The notes: generated by a model not told the origin, from the letters alone. 64,000 bases of DNA from Oceanospirillum maris DSM 6286 (GCF_000422865.1 NZ_AUGW01000011.1:1-64000), one strand, 5' to 3'; shown: positions 17,537-26,701, counted from the stretch's first letter. A program made the numbers and translations.

Positions 17537-17870
17537 TAGCGGTATAGATCCTTTTGGCTTTTGCGGCTTTTGTATTAAATCAACAGGCCCGACAAACCCT
17601 CAGGCCTATAAACTGACCCATGGATTAACAGGGCGACTGTTATTGTTATTTATTACAACAAAATGATACAATCTTTTGCATTCAACAATAGATCTTAACA
17701 GAAAAAAAGTTTTAAACAGAAAGCTGTGTCACATAATGCCTATTTACCTCACTTTTTTTGAAGATTTATGATAATCATCAAAATTTAGAGAGGGATTTAA
17801 GGGATGATAGTCGGTTTGCTGAGGCTAGCGACAATTTATCAGAAAATATTAATAATAAGAGAAAAATATT
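17537..17870. other. Intergenic region between REC-CheC gene and membrane GGDEF gene
   Basis: A 334-base AT-rich divergent region that must hold promoters for both flanking genes. The only specific signal I see is the Fur-like palindrome at 17764-17782, annotated separately. Confidence 0.6.
17764..17782 (+). promoter_or_regulatory. Fur-like box upstream of membrane diguanylate cyclase
   Basis: The core ATGATAATCAT matches all 11 central positions of the Fur consensus, and 13 of 19 over the full length. It lies ~90 bases before the GGDEF gene start. Confidence 0.45.
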
Positions 17871-19037
17871 TTGGGCAATCACAATATTTTGACGAACTTA
17901 GAAAAAATTAAGCTACTTTTTGAACAGATCCGTGGTTATGAATTAATTGGGAGCCGCCAGCATCCTGCAGATTTTAATCTCGTTCGCGCTGAGTATATTA
18001 ATACTCGTGTACGGTTTTTGGCGTTGCTTTTTTCTGTGTTGACACCGTTATGGATTCCTGTTGATTTCTTTATCTTACAAGAAGAAGACTTTGTGCCGGT
18101 AATGGTCGCAAGGCTGCTATTTTCTCTCTCATTGCTAGCGCTTTGGGTTAAGGCAACGTATGTTTTTTCCATTAGCCATGCTCGCTTTAGGCTGTTGGTT
18201 TTAATGGTTATGCCTGCGTTATTTCACCTGTCTACTCAGTTTATTCTTGGTGATCATTTGAACGATGAGCATCTGGCGTCTTATACCTTTTTACCTTTTT
18301 TGATTATCGCTATTCACTGCGTTTTCCCACTGACGCTAAAAGAAGGGTGTTTATTGGCCTTTTTTACCATTTTCACGCTATCGCTGGATGAGTTGGTTCA
18401 GCACCAGATGTTTACATTGGAGTCGTTGAATAATTTATGGTTGTTATTAGTGATTATGGGAATTGCTATTTGGGCACAGCTCTCGCAACTGCATATGCAA
18501 TTAAAGCTGTTTGAGCAGGCTACAACTGACGCTTTAACGGGCCTTTTGACTCGTCGCTCTTTTATGTCATTAGCCGAATCAGAACTCAACCGTGCTGAAC
18601 GCTATAATCGACCTTTAACCATGGCTCTTTTGGATCTTGATCACTTTAAAAATGTAAATGACACCTATGGCCATCAAGCTGGTGATCGTGTGCTGATTAC
18701 TTTTTCAGGATTATTAAAAGATGTGCTGCGGACAACGGATTTGATCGGTCGATTTGGCGGTGAGGAGTTTATTATTATCCTGCCTGAAACGACCGTCGAG
18801 GAAGCTGAAAAAGTTATTCAGCGAGTGCTTGATAGTTGTCATCAGCATTCGGTTGTTTATGAAAATAAAGAAATCTCATTTACGGTGAGTGCAGGGCTTG
18901 GTGAGGTGTTGGTTGATGTACAAACATCTATCCGGTATGTCGATGAATCCCTCTACAGAGCTAAAAAAGAAGGACGGGATAGAATCACAATCGCTCAAGG
19001 AGGGCAAATCTTGAGCGATAAATCCGCTGTAGGTTAG
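17871..19037 (+). CDS. Membrane-bound diguanylate cyclase (MASE-like sensor, GGDEF)
   Basis: A 388-residue protein. Residues ~45-205 contain about six membrane helices in a MASE-type integral sensor arrangement, with short periplasmic loops (e.g. QFILGDHLNDEHLASY). The GGDEF domain begins at DALTGLLTRRSFM near residue 220. It has the LDLDHFKNVNDTYGHQAGD block, an I-site RTTD and the catalytic motif GGEEF, so an active, feedback-controlled cyclase is expected. The reading starts at a TTG with TAAGAG nearby; no ATG is available in the right place, so the exact start is uncertain. A Fur-like box lies upstream. Its stop overlaps the stop of the convergent GGDEF gene. Confidence 0.88.
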   Translation: MGNHNILTNLEKIKLLFEQIRGYELIGSRQHPADFNLVRAEYINTRVRFLALLFSVLTPLWIPVDFFILQEEDFVPVMVARLLFSLSLLALWVKATYVFSISHARFRLLVLMVMPALFHLSTQFILGDHLNDEHLASYTFLPFLIIAIHCVFPLTLKEGCLLAFFTIFTLSLDELVQHQMFTLESLNNLWLLLVIMGIAIWAQLSQLHMQLKLFEQATTDALTGLLTRRSFMSLAESELNRAERYNRPLTMALLDLDHFKNVNDTYGHQAGDRVLITFSGLLKDVLRTTDLIGRFGGEEFIIILPETTVEEAEKVIQRVLDSCHQHSVVYENKEISFTVSAGLGEVLVDVQTSIRYVDESLYRAKKEGRDRITIAQGGQILSDKSAVG

Positions 19038-20362
19038 GCCGTCTCAGTTGTGTGCCGCTCTCGGCGGGCTCGTTTCTCGTGATACATCGCTTCATCAGCC
19101 TTTTGCAAAAGGCCGTCGGTTGTACTGGCATCATTAGGGTAAGTAGCGTAGCCGACACTGGCTTCAAGATGCAGCTTTACAACCCCTAAATTGGCTCGAT
19201 TTTCATTAAGAGCCTCAGCCAGCCGACGTTTAATCGCTTGGGCACCACCAACGGTTGTTTGAGCTAGTACCACAACGAATTCATCGCCACCTAAACGGAT
19301 AACTAAGTCGCCTTGTTTAACATGTTTGTTTAGTATCTCGGAGAAAAATATCAGCGCTAAATCTCCCGCCTCATGGCCGTAAGTATCGTTGATAGCTTTA
19401 AACCGATCGAGGTCAATCAGCATTAATGTCAGTGGCTGTTCCGTTGAATGACTTTTCTTCAAGAAGTTAGGCATTTTTTCACTAAAATAACGCCGATTAC
19501 ACAGACCTGTAAGCGCATCTATATAGGAATTTTCCTTTAACTGATGATGGTAATCATCCAGTTCTTGGGCTAATTGATTAAAGCTTTGAGCCAGTAAAAA
19601 CGGCTCCTGCAGACGGTACTGATTAACATTAATACGATTAACACTTAAATCATCCTGTATGGCTTCCCTGATCTGGAGTGAGAGTTGGCGAAGCGGTTGA
19701 ACAATTTGTAAGCGAATAAGAAAAAAAAGTGCCGTGCAAAATATTAGAATCACTAATAGGGTCACGGTTATATAGCTATTGAAGGTTTGGCTCAGAGATG
19801 CATCTAATAAACTATCATTAAAGCGAATATCAATAACCCCGTGGATCGCTCCTGCATGAGAGTTAATATGACAGGCTAAGCAGGCTTCGGTGGCAACAAT
19901 GGGATAAAGGTAGCGTAGTTGTCCTTTTTCCTGTTCGGTTATGGTTTGACCCGATGCCATCGCGCGGGCAAGAACAGGGTCACTTGCTAAGCGTTGGCTG
20001 CTGGCATCAGAAACGCCAAATTGATCTTCGATTATTTTACTGCGCACAAGCAGCACGTTCTGAGTATTATCCTGGCTTCCTAACTCTAAGGAATGAATAA
20101 ACTGATCCATATCGGGCTTAGACCAACCCTGCATCATCCCCTGCCATAATGCTTTGAAAATAATGTCGGCCTGTTGCTCAGCCTGGGTTGTTGCTAGCTC
20201 CTGAATGGTCTGTTTTTTAAGATAGCTGGATAATAAAAAAGAACACAACAAGCCCACTAAGGTAAAACATAGAAATGTGTAGAGCAGCGTTTTGTAGGTC
20301 GATATTTTACGGATGGTATTGTGATGAGTCGTCAACGGTTTAGTGAGTGTAGAGTTTGACAT
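19034..20362 (-). CDS. Diguanylate cyclase with periplasmic c-type haem-binding sensor domain
   Basis: A 442-residue membrane protein. Membrane helices lie at ~25-47 and ~197-218 and enclose a ~150-residue periplasmic domain ending with CLACH at residues 161-165. This is a c-type haem attachment motif in a context like the Tll0287/DUF3365 haem-sensor fold (YLYPIVATEACLACH; DIRFNDSLLD). A HAMP-like linker follows (LQIVQPLRQLSLQI), then a GGDEF domain with intact GGDEF near residue 369. The I-site position reads KQGD, so classic product inhibition is probably absent. Likely input is redox state or a small gas. The stop codons of this and the convergent cyclase overlap, with no terminator between. 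Confidence 0.9.
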   Translation of the reverse strand: MSNSTLTKPLTTHHNTIRKISTYKTLLYTFLCFTLVGLLCSFLLSSYLKKQTIQELATTQAEQQADIIFKALWQGMMQGWSKPDMDQFIHSLELGSQDNTQNVLLVRSKIIEDQFGVSDASSQRLASDPVLARAMASGQTITEQEKGQLRYLYPIVATEACLACHINSHAGAIHGVIDIRFNDSLLDASLSQTFNSYITVTLLVILIFCTALFFLIRLQIVQPLRQLSLQIREAIQDDLSVNRINVNQYRLQEPFLLAQSFNQLAQELDDYHHQLKENSYIDALTGLCNRRYFSEKMPNFLKKSHSTEQPLTLMLIDLDRFKAINDTYGHEAGDLALIFFSEILNKHVKQGDLVIRLGGDEFVVVLAQTTVGGAQAIKRRLAEALNENRANLGVVKLHLEASVGYATYPNDASTTDGLLQKADEAMYHEKRARRERHTTETA

Positions 20363-20753
20363 GGGCTAAAAGTGTCCGTTGATTTAATGAGAGGACGAAT
20401 TATATGGGTAAAATAACAATCAATAAACAGAGTATGTCTCAATATTTCATATAAAAGTAATGTATTGGAAGGAATGTTGAGACATTGGCTGTATTCCGTG
20501 ATTGATCGTATTTAATGATTTGCCGTATTTAGCGATTGAAGCACATCGCTTTTAAAGAGAGCACTGGCTATTAGCTATTAATAGCTTGGCTCTAATGGAG
20601 CGACTCTAAATAGGTTGATGTTTTCTATAGAATGCCTTGAAAATAAGAAAACTATAGCTCTATCAGAAAAGTAGGGTATCTGACTTTAATCGATAATTTA
20701 ATATGTCACGCTGAAACTTGATTAACACGGTTTCGTTAAGGAGCTTTACCGAT
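20363..20753. other. Divergent intergenic region with direct repeat and palindrome
   Basis: A 391-base region. It holds two tandem copies of CGTATTTA-R-Y-GATT (20507-20520 and 20524-20537, 17-base spacing) and a perfect 14-base palindrome AGCTATTAATAGCT at 20573-20586. Either could be a regulator site; no known consensus is recognised. AAGGAG at 20738 is the ribosome site of the next gene. Confidence 0.5.
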
Positions 20754-22826
20754 ATGCCCCATCGTAAGGATGATCCGTTATCGCCGTCTGCTTCCCCAGA
20801 GTTCATTCAATCTCAAGAAAATGCGATATTGCCTCTGGTATTAGCTGGCCCCATACTTCGGCGCTGCAGCCCCAAAAGACTTACTTTTTGGTTGGCAACT
20901 TCGCAGCCTGTTGCCGGGCGTTTAGTGCTCTTGCCGGATATAGCGCTGTTATCAAAAGTTGCACCGTTATCAAAAGCCCAATCCACAGCAGAGCAGACAA
21001 TCTCAGCAGTGCAATGGCAAGAGGCTTGTCGGCAAATTAAAGTGGCAGATAATCTTTGGCTGCAATTGGTTGATCTGCCGTTAGAACAAGCCTTGCCCCA
21101 AGATTGCTGGGTTGGCTATGATCTCAGTTTAGCGCCTATTTCCACCTTGTTACCAACAGATGAGCTTAGGGATTTGCCACAGGATGCATTTGTCAGTTGG
21201 CGCGAATGGGCACCGGATCTGGCGTATCCTAATCGAGAAACCCCTGGTTTTATCTTAAAAAGCCGGCTGAATCGGTTACTGCATGGCTCTTGCCGAAAGC
21301 CTCACCATGCCAGTGATGATGGCTTGTGGCGAGCCGATGAGGAACTAGCCAATAATCACCCTGAGGACTGGCCCGCCGTGCTGATTATGAGCGGTGATCA
21401 GATCTATGCCGATGATGTTGCTGCTCCCTTTTTAGCCGCAATTCATCAGTTGAATCAGCAGTTGGGCTTTTCTGATGAAAGCTTACCAAGCTCTGAAGTG
21501 GCCAGTTCCCATCAACTGCATCAGGCTCAGCCTTATTATTACCAGCGTGAGCAGTTATTACCAAAAACCGAAAGCGGTCAAAAAGTAAGCGATATGGTCT
21601 TTGGTGGCGCTCGCAAGCCTGTATTCACCTCCGATAATGCCCATAACCACTTAATTAGCTTGGGTGAAGTGCTTGCCATGTATCTTCTGGTTTGGTCGCC
21701 AGCAGGTTGGCAAGGCATTGATCTGCCTAAATCCGCAGAGTTGCCTAACGCTTTAACGCTGGATCAGACAGAAACCTATCAGCAAGAACGGCAAGAAATA
21801 GAGCACTTTGTTAGTGGTTTAGCTAAAGTTCGTCGCTTAATGGCGCATCTTCCAGTGGCTATGATTTTTGATGATCATGATATTACTGATGATTGGAACC
21901 TAACAGCGGCTTGGGAGCAAACAGCCTATGGGCATGATCTTTCCCGTCGAATTATCGGTAACACGTTAGTGGGTTATCTATTGTGTCAGGGTTGGGGGAA
22001 TGCGCCAGAGCAGATTCCCAGTCAGCTATTAACACTGGCAGAGCAGGCAATGACAAACTTGGGGGGGAGTGAGCATCAGAGGCTGATTGACGAGCTGTTA
22101 CGCTTCCCCCATTGGCACTATCAATGGGATACTCAGCCGGTTTTAATCGTACTGGATACCCGAACCCATCGCTGGCGCTCAGAGGTCTCATTGGATAAAC
22201 CTTCTGGCTTGATGGACTGGGAAGCACTGACGGATCTGCAGCAAAGCCTGATTGGACACGATGCGGTTATTATGGTGTCTCCAGCGCCCGTTTTTGGCGT
22301 CAAGCTGATTGAGGCGATTCAACGGTTGTTTACATGGTTTGGTAAGCCTTTAATGGTGGATGCTGAAAACTGGATGGCCCATCAAGGCTCAGCTTATGCC
22401 TTGATGAATTTGTTTCGGCACCCGAAAACCCCCAAGAACTTTGTGATTCTTTCTGGCGATGTGCATTACTCCTTTGTTTACGATATTGAGCTACGAGGCC
22501 ATGAACGGGGGCCTGACCTTTGGCAGATCACCAGCAGTGGCTTTAAAAATGAGTTTCCTCAGCGATTACTCACGGTATTTGATCGCCTTAACCGTTGGCT
22601 TTATTCGCCACGATCTCCGTTAAACTGGTTTACTAAGCGGCGAAAAATGCGTGTTATTCCACGGAAACCAAAAACAGCCGATCCTGGCGAGCGCCTGGCT
22701 AATGGCGCTGGTATCGGCTTGGTTGAATTGGATGAGAAAGGCGCTCCCACTAAAGTAGTTCAACTTTGCGCCGATGGTCGTGATATTCGCTTTAAACTAC
22801 AGGAAGATGAAGCCCGCTGGGAGTAG
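20754..22826 (+). CDS. PhoD-like metallophosphatase
   Basis: A 690-residue protein of the PhoD alkaline-phosphatase superfamily. The start is placed at the ATG at 20754, ten bases after AAGGAG; an in-frame TTG at 20718 has no such site. Metal-site motifs of the calcineurin-like fold are visible: IMSGDQIYADDV near residue 213, MIFDDHDITDDWN near residue 370 and LSGDVHYSF near residue 563. There is no signal peptide or Tat motif, unlike secreted PhoD, so it is probably cytoplasmic and may act on internal phosphoesters. It is monocistronic with a terminator after it. The substrate is unknown. Confidence 0.87.
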   Translation: MPHRKDDPLSPSASPEFIQSQENAILPLVLAGPILRRCSPKRLTFWLATSQPVAGRLVLLPDIALLSKVAPLSKAQSTAEQTISAVQWQEACRQIKVADNLWLQLVDLPLEQALPQDCWVGYDLSLAPISTLLPTDELRDLPQDAFVSWREWAPDLAYPNRETPGFILKSRLNRLLHGSCRKPHHASDDGLWRADEELANNHPEDWPAVLIMSGDQIYADDVAAPFLAAIHQLNQQLGFSDESLPSSEVASSHQLHQAQPYYYQREQLLPKTESGQKVSDMVFGGARKPVFTSDNAHNHLISLGEVLAMYLLVWSPAGWQGIDLPKSAELPNALTLDQTETYQQERQEIEHFVSGLAKVRRLMAHLPVAMIFDDHDITDDWNLTAAWEQTAYGHDLSRRIIGNTLVGYLLCQGWGNAPEQIPSQLLTLAEQAMTNLGGSEHQRLIDELLRFPHWHYQWDTQPVLIVLDTRTHRWRSEVSLDKPSGLMDWEALTDLQQSLIGHDAVIMVSPAPVFGVKLIEAIQRLFTWFGKPLMVDAENWMAHQGSAYALMNLFRHPKTPKNFVILSGDVHYSFVYDIELRGHERGPDLWQITSSGFKNEFPQRLLTVFDRLNRWLYSPRSPLNWFTKRRKMRVIPRKPKTADPGERLANGAGIGLVELDEKGAPTKVVQLCADGRDIRFKLQEDEARWE

Positions 22827-22894
22827 CGGCTGTACCTCTTATGGTGGTAATCTGACGGGGTGCTGATGCTATCAGTAAGAACTTATTATCTAGG

Positions 22895-22927
22895 CCGACA
22901 CTTATTCTAAATAGTGTCGGTTTTTTT
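22895..22927 (+). terminator. Rho-independent terminator of the PhoD-like gene
   Basis: Perfect stem CCGACACT / AGTGTCGG, 10-base loop, T7 tail, located just before the EamA gene. Confidence 0.9.
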
Positions 22928-22945
22928 ATTGTCAGGAACATTGTT

Positions 22946-23848
22946 ATGCCATCAAATACATCTTCATCAGGTTTTTTTTTAGTTGCCGCTGCGATGTCTG
23001 CTTTTTTTATGGGGACGATTGGCACCATCTCTTTCTATGCTGGCGTCAGTGCTGAAGCTGTCACCTTTTATCGACTATTTTTTGGCGCTATGTTGATGGG
23101 GGGCTATCTGCTTTTGACCGGGCAGCGTGAGAAGATAATGACTTGGCCGGGGTTCAAGGTATTAATTACAGGCGCTTTTTTATCGGGTTTCGTGGTCTTT
23201 TATATTCTGGCTATGAGCTACACTAGCATGGCAAACGCCATTATGTTGATCTACTTAGCTCCCGTGACAGCCTCCATTGTGGCGCATTTCCTTATGGGAG
23301 AGCGCCTTTCTACTGCCAGTGTTGGTCTGATCTTACTGGCCCTTTTGGGCTTTGCAATGATGATGGAGTTTCAACTGACTTTTGGCAATAATGAAGATGA
23401 AGCGTTAGGGATACTTTACGGCTTTTGTTCCATGCTCTGTTATGCCGCCTTTATGCTGACGAACCGCCTAATTGAAGAGCGAGTACATGTATTAACACGA
23501 AGTGGCTACCAGATGTTTGCGGGAGCCTTATGTATATTGCCGATGATGCTTCAGCAGGCCGATAGTATCTCAGGCCAACAGTGGGGTTGGTTAGCCGTGG
23601 CGGGTCTCATTCCGGGTTTTTTTGCGATTGTTTTAGCGGTCGTTGCGCTACGGGCCTTACCTGCCGCAACATTCGGCACTTTAGCTTATCTGGAGCCTAT
23701 TACCGTTGTTGCACTGGGTTGGGTCTTGTTTGATCAAACCTTGAACGGCCTGCAGCTGTCGGGTTGTGCTTTAATTGTACTGTCGGGTATTGCTCAAGCT
23801 GTATTGATACAAAGTAAATCAGAGCCTGCTGCTGTGATCGCTGATTAA
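22946..23848 (+). CDS. EamA-family (DMT superfamily) metabolite exporter
   Basis: A 300-residue inner-membrane protein with ten hydrophobic helices in two EamA repeats, the standard layout of drug/metabolite transporters. Typical segments are FYRLFFGAMLMGGYLL in repeat one and ALPAATFGTLAYLEPITVVALGW in repeat two, the latter being the usual late EamA signature. Length is normal. AGGAAC precedes the ATG. It is a single gene between two terminators. The substrate cannot be predicted. Confidence 0.9.
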   Translation: MPSNTSSSGFFLVAAAMSAFFMGTIGTISFYAGVSAEAVTFYRLFFGAMLMGGYLLLTGQREKIMTWPGFKVLITGAFLSGFVVFYILAMSYTSMANAIMLIYLAPVTASIVAHFLMGERLSTASVGLILLALLGFAMMMEFQLTFGNNEDEALGILYGFCSMLCYAAFMLTNRLIEERVHVLTRSGYQMFAGALCILPMMLQQADSISGQQWGWLAVAGLIPGFFAIVLAVVALRALPAATFGTLAYLEPITVVALGWVLFDQTLNGLQLSGCALIVLSGIAQAVLIQSKSEPAAVIAD

Positions 23849-23928
23849 TAATGACTGTTTATCTTCTAGTCGATGTTTTAACTCATTTTCTCTGTTTTCG
23901 ATATGCCTCTATTATTGTCTTTGATATA

Positions 23929-23964
23929 AAAACCTCCAGTATTTATAACAATACCTGGAGGTTT
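23929..23964. terminator. Hairpin between EamA gene and tsdA
   Basis: Stem AACCTCCAG / CTGGAGGTT with a loop of about 15 bases between the convergent genes. The flanking A/T runs are short on both sides, so it may work weakly in both directions. Confidence 0.65.
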
Positions 23965-24016
23965 CAAGGTTGAGTTATTTTTTCAAATGCTCTTGTAATA
24001 TATTACTTTATAGCAC

Positions 24017-24931
24017 TTAGTAACGCGCATCTTTTGGTTTTTTGCCACTTGGCCAATCATGCACTTTGCCAAGAAAATCAGGTCGTGGTTTATGTGCAAA
24101 GAACTCCGCAACATCAACGGCATCTTGATCACTGAGCACATTGCCGTGTCCCCATAACCCCTTCGTCTGAATACCCATTGGCATATTGTATTTAATAAAG
24201 GCTGCTGCTTTATAAGTACGCGCCATACCTGCTCCGATATTGAATGATTTATCTCCCCAAAGCGGAGGGAAAACAATATCACCTCGGCTGTCTTTTAGGC
24301 CTTCACCGTTATCGCCATGACAGGCGGCGCATTGGGCGTAATAGATTTTTTCACCTCGTGCGGTATCGGCCACCAGGGATGTATCAACTTTGCCTGCGTT
24401 ATTAATAGCTACTTTTTGGGTCTTCGGCGTATTTTGTCCCAGCCATTTCATATAGGCGATCATAGCCAGCATCTCCGGTGACTCACGATCTAGTGGTGTG
24501 CCATTCATCGACCGTTGGAAGCAGCCATTAATACGGGCTTCTAAATCCACTTCAGTGCCTGAGCGGGGCATCACGCGAGGATAGGTATTATAGCTATTAA
24601 TGTAGGGGTCACCGAGAGGGACTTTACCTTGACTAATATGGCAGCTATTGCAGTTCATTTCGGCACCGACATGGTCTGGTAATAAGCGCTTGGTTTCATT
24701 CAGCAACCGCTTACCGTAAAAGATTTGCTCCGCATTCGGTTCTTTCAGAATCGACGTATCTTGGGGAAGCTTATAATGGCCAATATCAGCATTAGCGTCT
24801 TCAGTGAGTATAAGGTCGTATTGTGCGGGATTATGTTCAACCGGATCAGGGTCAGAGCAGCCACTTGTGCCTAGCGTTATTAATGTTAAGGCGAGGGCAG
24901 CAGTCGCGTGTTTAATGAAAGACTTATTCAT
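24017..24931 (-). CDS. tsdA: Thiosulfate dehydrogenase-like diheme cytochrome c lipoprotein (TsdA)
   Basis: About 304 residues, start at the ATG at 24931 with AAGGAG upstream. A lipoprotein signal ends at Cys25 (LGTSGC). Haem sites are CNSCH (94-98) and CAACH (201-205). Cys137 in ARINGCFQRSMNG matches the unusual axial Cys ligand of TsdA. The segments FPPLWGDKSFNIGAGM and the final PRPDFLGKVHDWP also fit this family, which oxidises thiosulfate to tetrathionate (or runs in reverse) in the periplasm. Its start overlaps the triheme cytochrome stop by eight bases, so the two are co-translated. A lipid anchor instead of a soluble enzyme is a variation. Confidence 0.88.
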   Translation of the reverse strand: MNKSFIKHATAALALTLITLGTSGCSDPDPVEHNPAQYDLILTEDANADIGHYKLPQDTSILKEPNAEQIFYGKRLLNETKRLLPDHVGAEMNCNSCHISQGKVPLGDPYINSYNTYPRVMPRSGTEVDLEARINGCFQRSMNGTPLDRESPEMLAMIAYMKWLGQNTPKTQKVAINNAGKVDTSLVADTARGEKIYYAQCAACHGDNGEGLKDSRGDIVFPPLWGDKSFNIGAGMARTYKAAAFIKYNMPMGIQTKGLWGHGNVLSDQDAVDVAEFFAHKPRPDFLGKVHDWPSGKKPKDARY

Positions 24932-26312
24932 GGCTTGCTCCTTTTGATGCCGCATTAATACTCAAGTTGGGCGCTATATCGGTACCTGTTTTTGGTTTTT
25001 TTCTGAGAAAATGCCGCATTCTTACCACATCATTAACATCAATTTTTGAGGCTTGGTTGGTCCAGCTATTGCGAATGTAGTTCACAACCTCGGCTATATC
25101 CGCATCACTAAGATGGCTAAACTCTGGCATCGTGAAAGCCATGCGATCATGGGGGGTTTTAGGCATACGTCCGCCGCTTAGCGTGATTTGTAAAACTGAG
25201 TCCGCTTCTTTTGAGAAAACAGCACTATTGCCTGCCAGTGCAGGAAATATACGTGGAACTCCTTGGCCATCGGCACGGTGACAGATTTGGCAATATTCAG
25301 CATACAAAATAGCCCCTCGTGAATCGTAGACGCCATCTAATAATTTCTGAGTGGTTGTGTCCGTTTTTTTAGGTGTGTAAACAGGCTTTCCATCCGTTGG
25401 GCTGAGTGCTTTTAAATACACCGACATGGCATAAAGGTCTTCTTCTGTCATGTATTGTGTACTGTGTTCAACGACTTCTGCCATTGCGCCGAAGGCTGAT
25501 GTGGTATCGGTTCGACCTGTTTTAAAAAAGTCGATGAGTTCTTCGGTACTCCATGTGCTTAATCCTTCGTATTCACCACGTAGGCTTTTGGCACGCCATC
25601 CATCAATAACCGCACCACCTAGAAAAGCATTAGACTCCGCATTTGATAGGGCTAATTCCTGAAAACCAATACCGCGTTCGGTATGACAAGAACCACAGTG
25701 ACCGGGGCCTTCAACTAAATATTGGCCGCGAGTTAAAGCCACTGTGCTTGCCTCAGCTATAAATTCACGTTTTGGTGCAAAAATGGCTTGCCAGTATGCC
25801 AAAGGCCAGCGCCAGTTAAAGATAGGCGGTAGCTCACTGTCTTTGTTTGGCTGATAAACAGCTTTAACCTCGGTCATAAAGTAGGCATACATCGCGGCGA
25901 CATCTTTATCCGGCATGATCTGGTACGAGGGGTAGGGCATGGCAGGGTACAGGGCGTTATTATCCTTACGCACGCCATGTTTGATGGCATTATTAAAGTC
26001 ATCGAAGGTGTAATCGCCAATCCCTGTTCTTTTGTCTGGCGTAATATTTGTAGAATAGATCGCGCCTAGAGGCGTTAGCATGGGTAAGCCCCCAGCGTAA
26101 GCTTCACCGTTTAGGGTGGTATGACAAGCCACACAATCTGCCGTTCGAGCAATATATTTTCCCCGATTAATTAATTTCGGATCATTAATATCAACCACTA
26201 TGCCACTTTCCGTTGTGCGTAGCGTGGGTAGTAACTGGCCTAAAGCAAAGGCTAATACCAAGCCTGCAACTCCGGCGATAATGATCGTTGGTAACCACTT
26301 TTTAATTCTCAT
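24924..26312 (-). CDS. Membrane-anchored triheme cytochrome c, likely electron partner of TsdA
   Basis: About 462 residues. The start chosen is the ATG at 26312, after AGGT; an in-frame ATG slightly upstream is less well placed. An N-terminal hydrophobic helix (PTIIIAGVAGLVLAFALGQL) is a signal or anchor. Three c-type haem motifs follow: CVACH (60-64), CGSCH (206-210) and CQICH (341-345). This is the architecture of cytochrome subunits of periplasmic alcohol, gluconate or aldehyde dehydrogenases. No such dehydrogenase is present. Instead the next gene is tsdA, overlapping by eight bases, so it probably passes electrons from TsdA to the respiratory chain in the role of TsdB, which is normally diheme. 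This pairing is inferred from context. Confidence 0.88.
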   Translation of the reverse strand: MRIKKWLPTIIIAGVAGLVLAFALGQLLPTLRTTESGIVVDINDPKLINRGKYIARTADCVACHTTLNGEAYAGGLPMLTPLGAIYSTNITPDKRTGIGDYTFDDFNNAIKHGVRKDNNALYPAMPYPSYQIMPDKDVAAMYAYFMTEVKAVYQPNKDSELPPIFNWRWPLAYWQAIFAPKREFIAEASTVALTRGQYLVEGPGHCGSCHTERGIGFQELALSNAESNAFLGGAVIDGWRAKSLRGEYEGLSTWSTEELIDFFKTGRTDTTSAFGAMAEVVEHSTQYMTEEDLYAMSVYLKALSPTDGKPVYTPKKTDTTTQKLLDGVYDSRGAILYAEYCQICHRADGQGVPRIFPALAGNSAVFSKEADSVLQITLSGGRMPKTPHDRMAFTMPEFSHLSDADIAEVVNYIRNSWTNQASKIDVNDVVRMRHFLRKKPKTGTDIAPNLSINAASKGASHE

Positions 26313-26330
26313 AAATACCTGCTCCATCAA

Positions 26331-26701
26331 GCAATCCGTTTGCGATCCTATCTGTGTGGTTTCGCACCTTGTATCTTAAGTTGCTCGGCATATATATCAA
26401 GCAAATCTAATTAATGTAAAAATATTACGCCTTTCTCTTTGGTTTATCAGATAGGCATTTGTAAGATTTATGAGAAGTAAGCAGGCTACTTTTTTTGAAA
26501 ATCGGGTTTCTGTTTTAGAAAACAGCTGGACTCTTGACCCGTAGCATTGCTTTAAAAGCTATGAACACAGAGGATGTACAGCCTGAAAAACAAGCAGTCT
26601 TAGCAAGGCAACTCTCCCTATAAAAAAGAAACGACAGAATAAAATGGGCAGAGGCTAAGCATGATGCGTGATGTTCTTTTTGTATATGAGGTATAACTAG
26701 T
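26331..26701. other. Intergenic region between cytochrome and hemerythrin genes
   Basis: A 371-base divergent region presumably holding promoters for both genes. I see AT-rich sequence but no recognisable operator, repeat or small gene. Confidence 0.5.
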
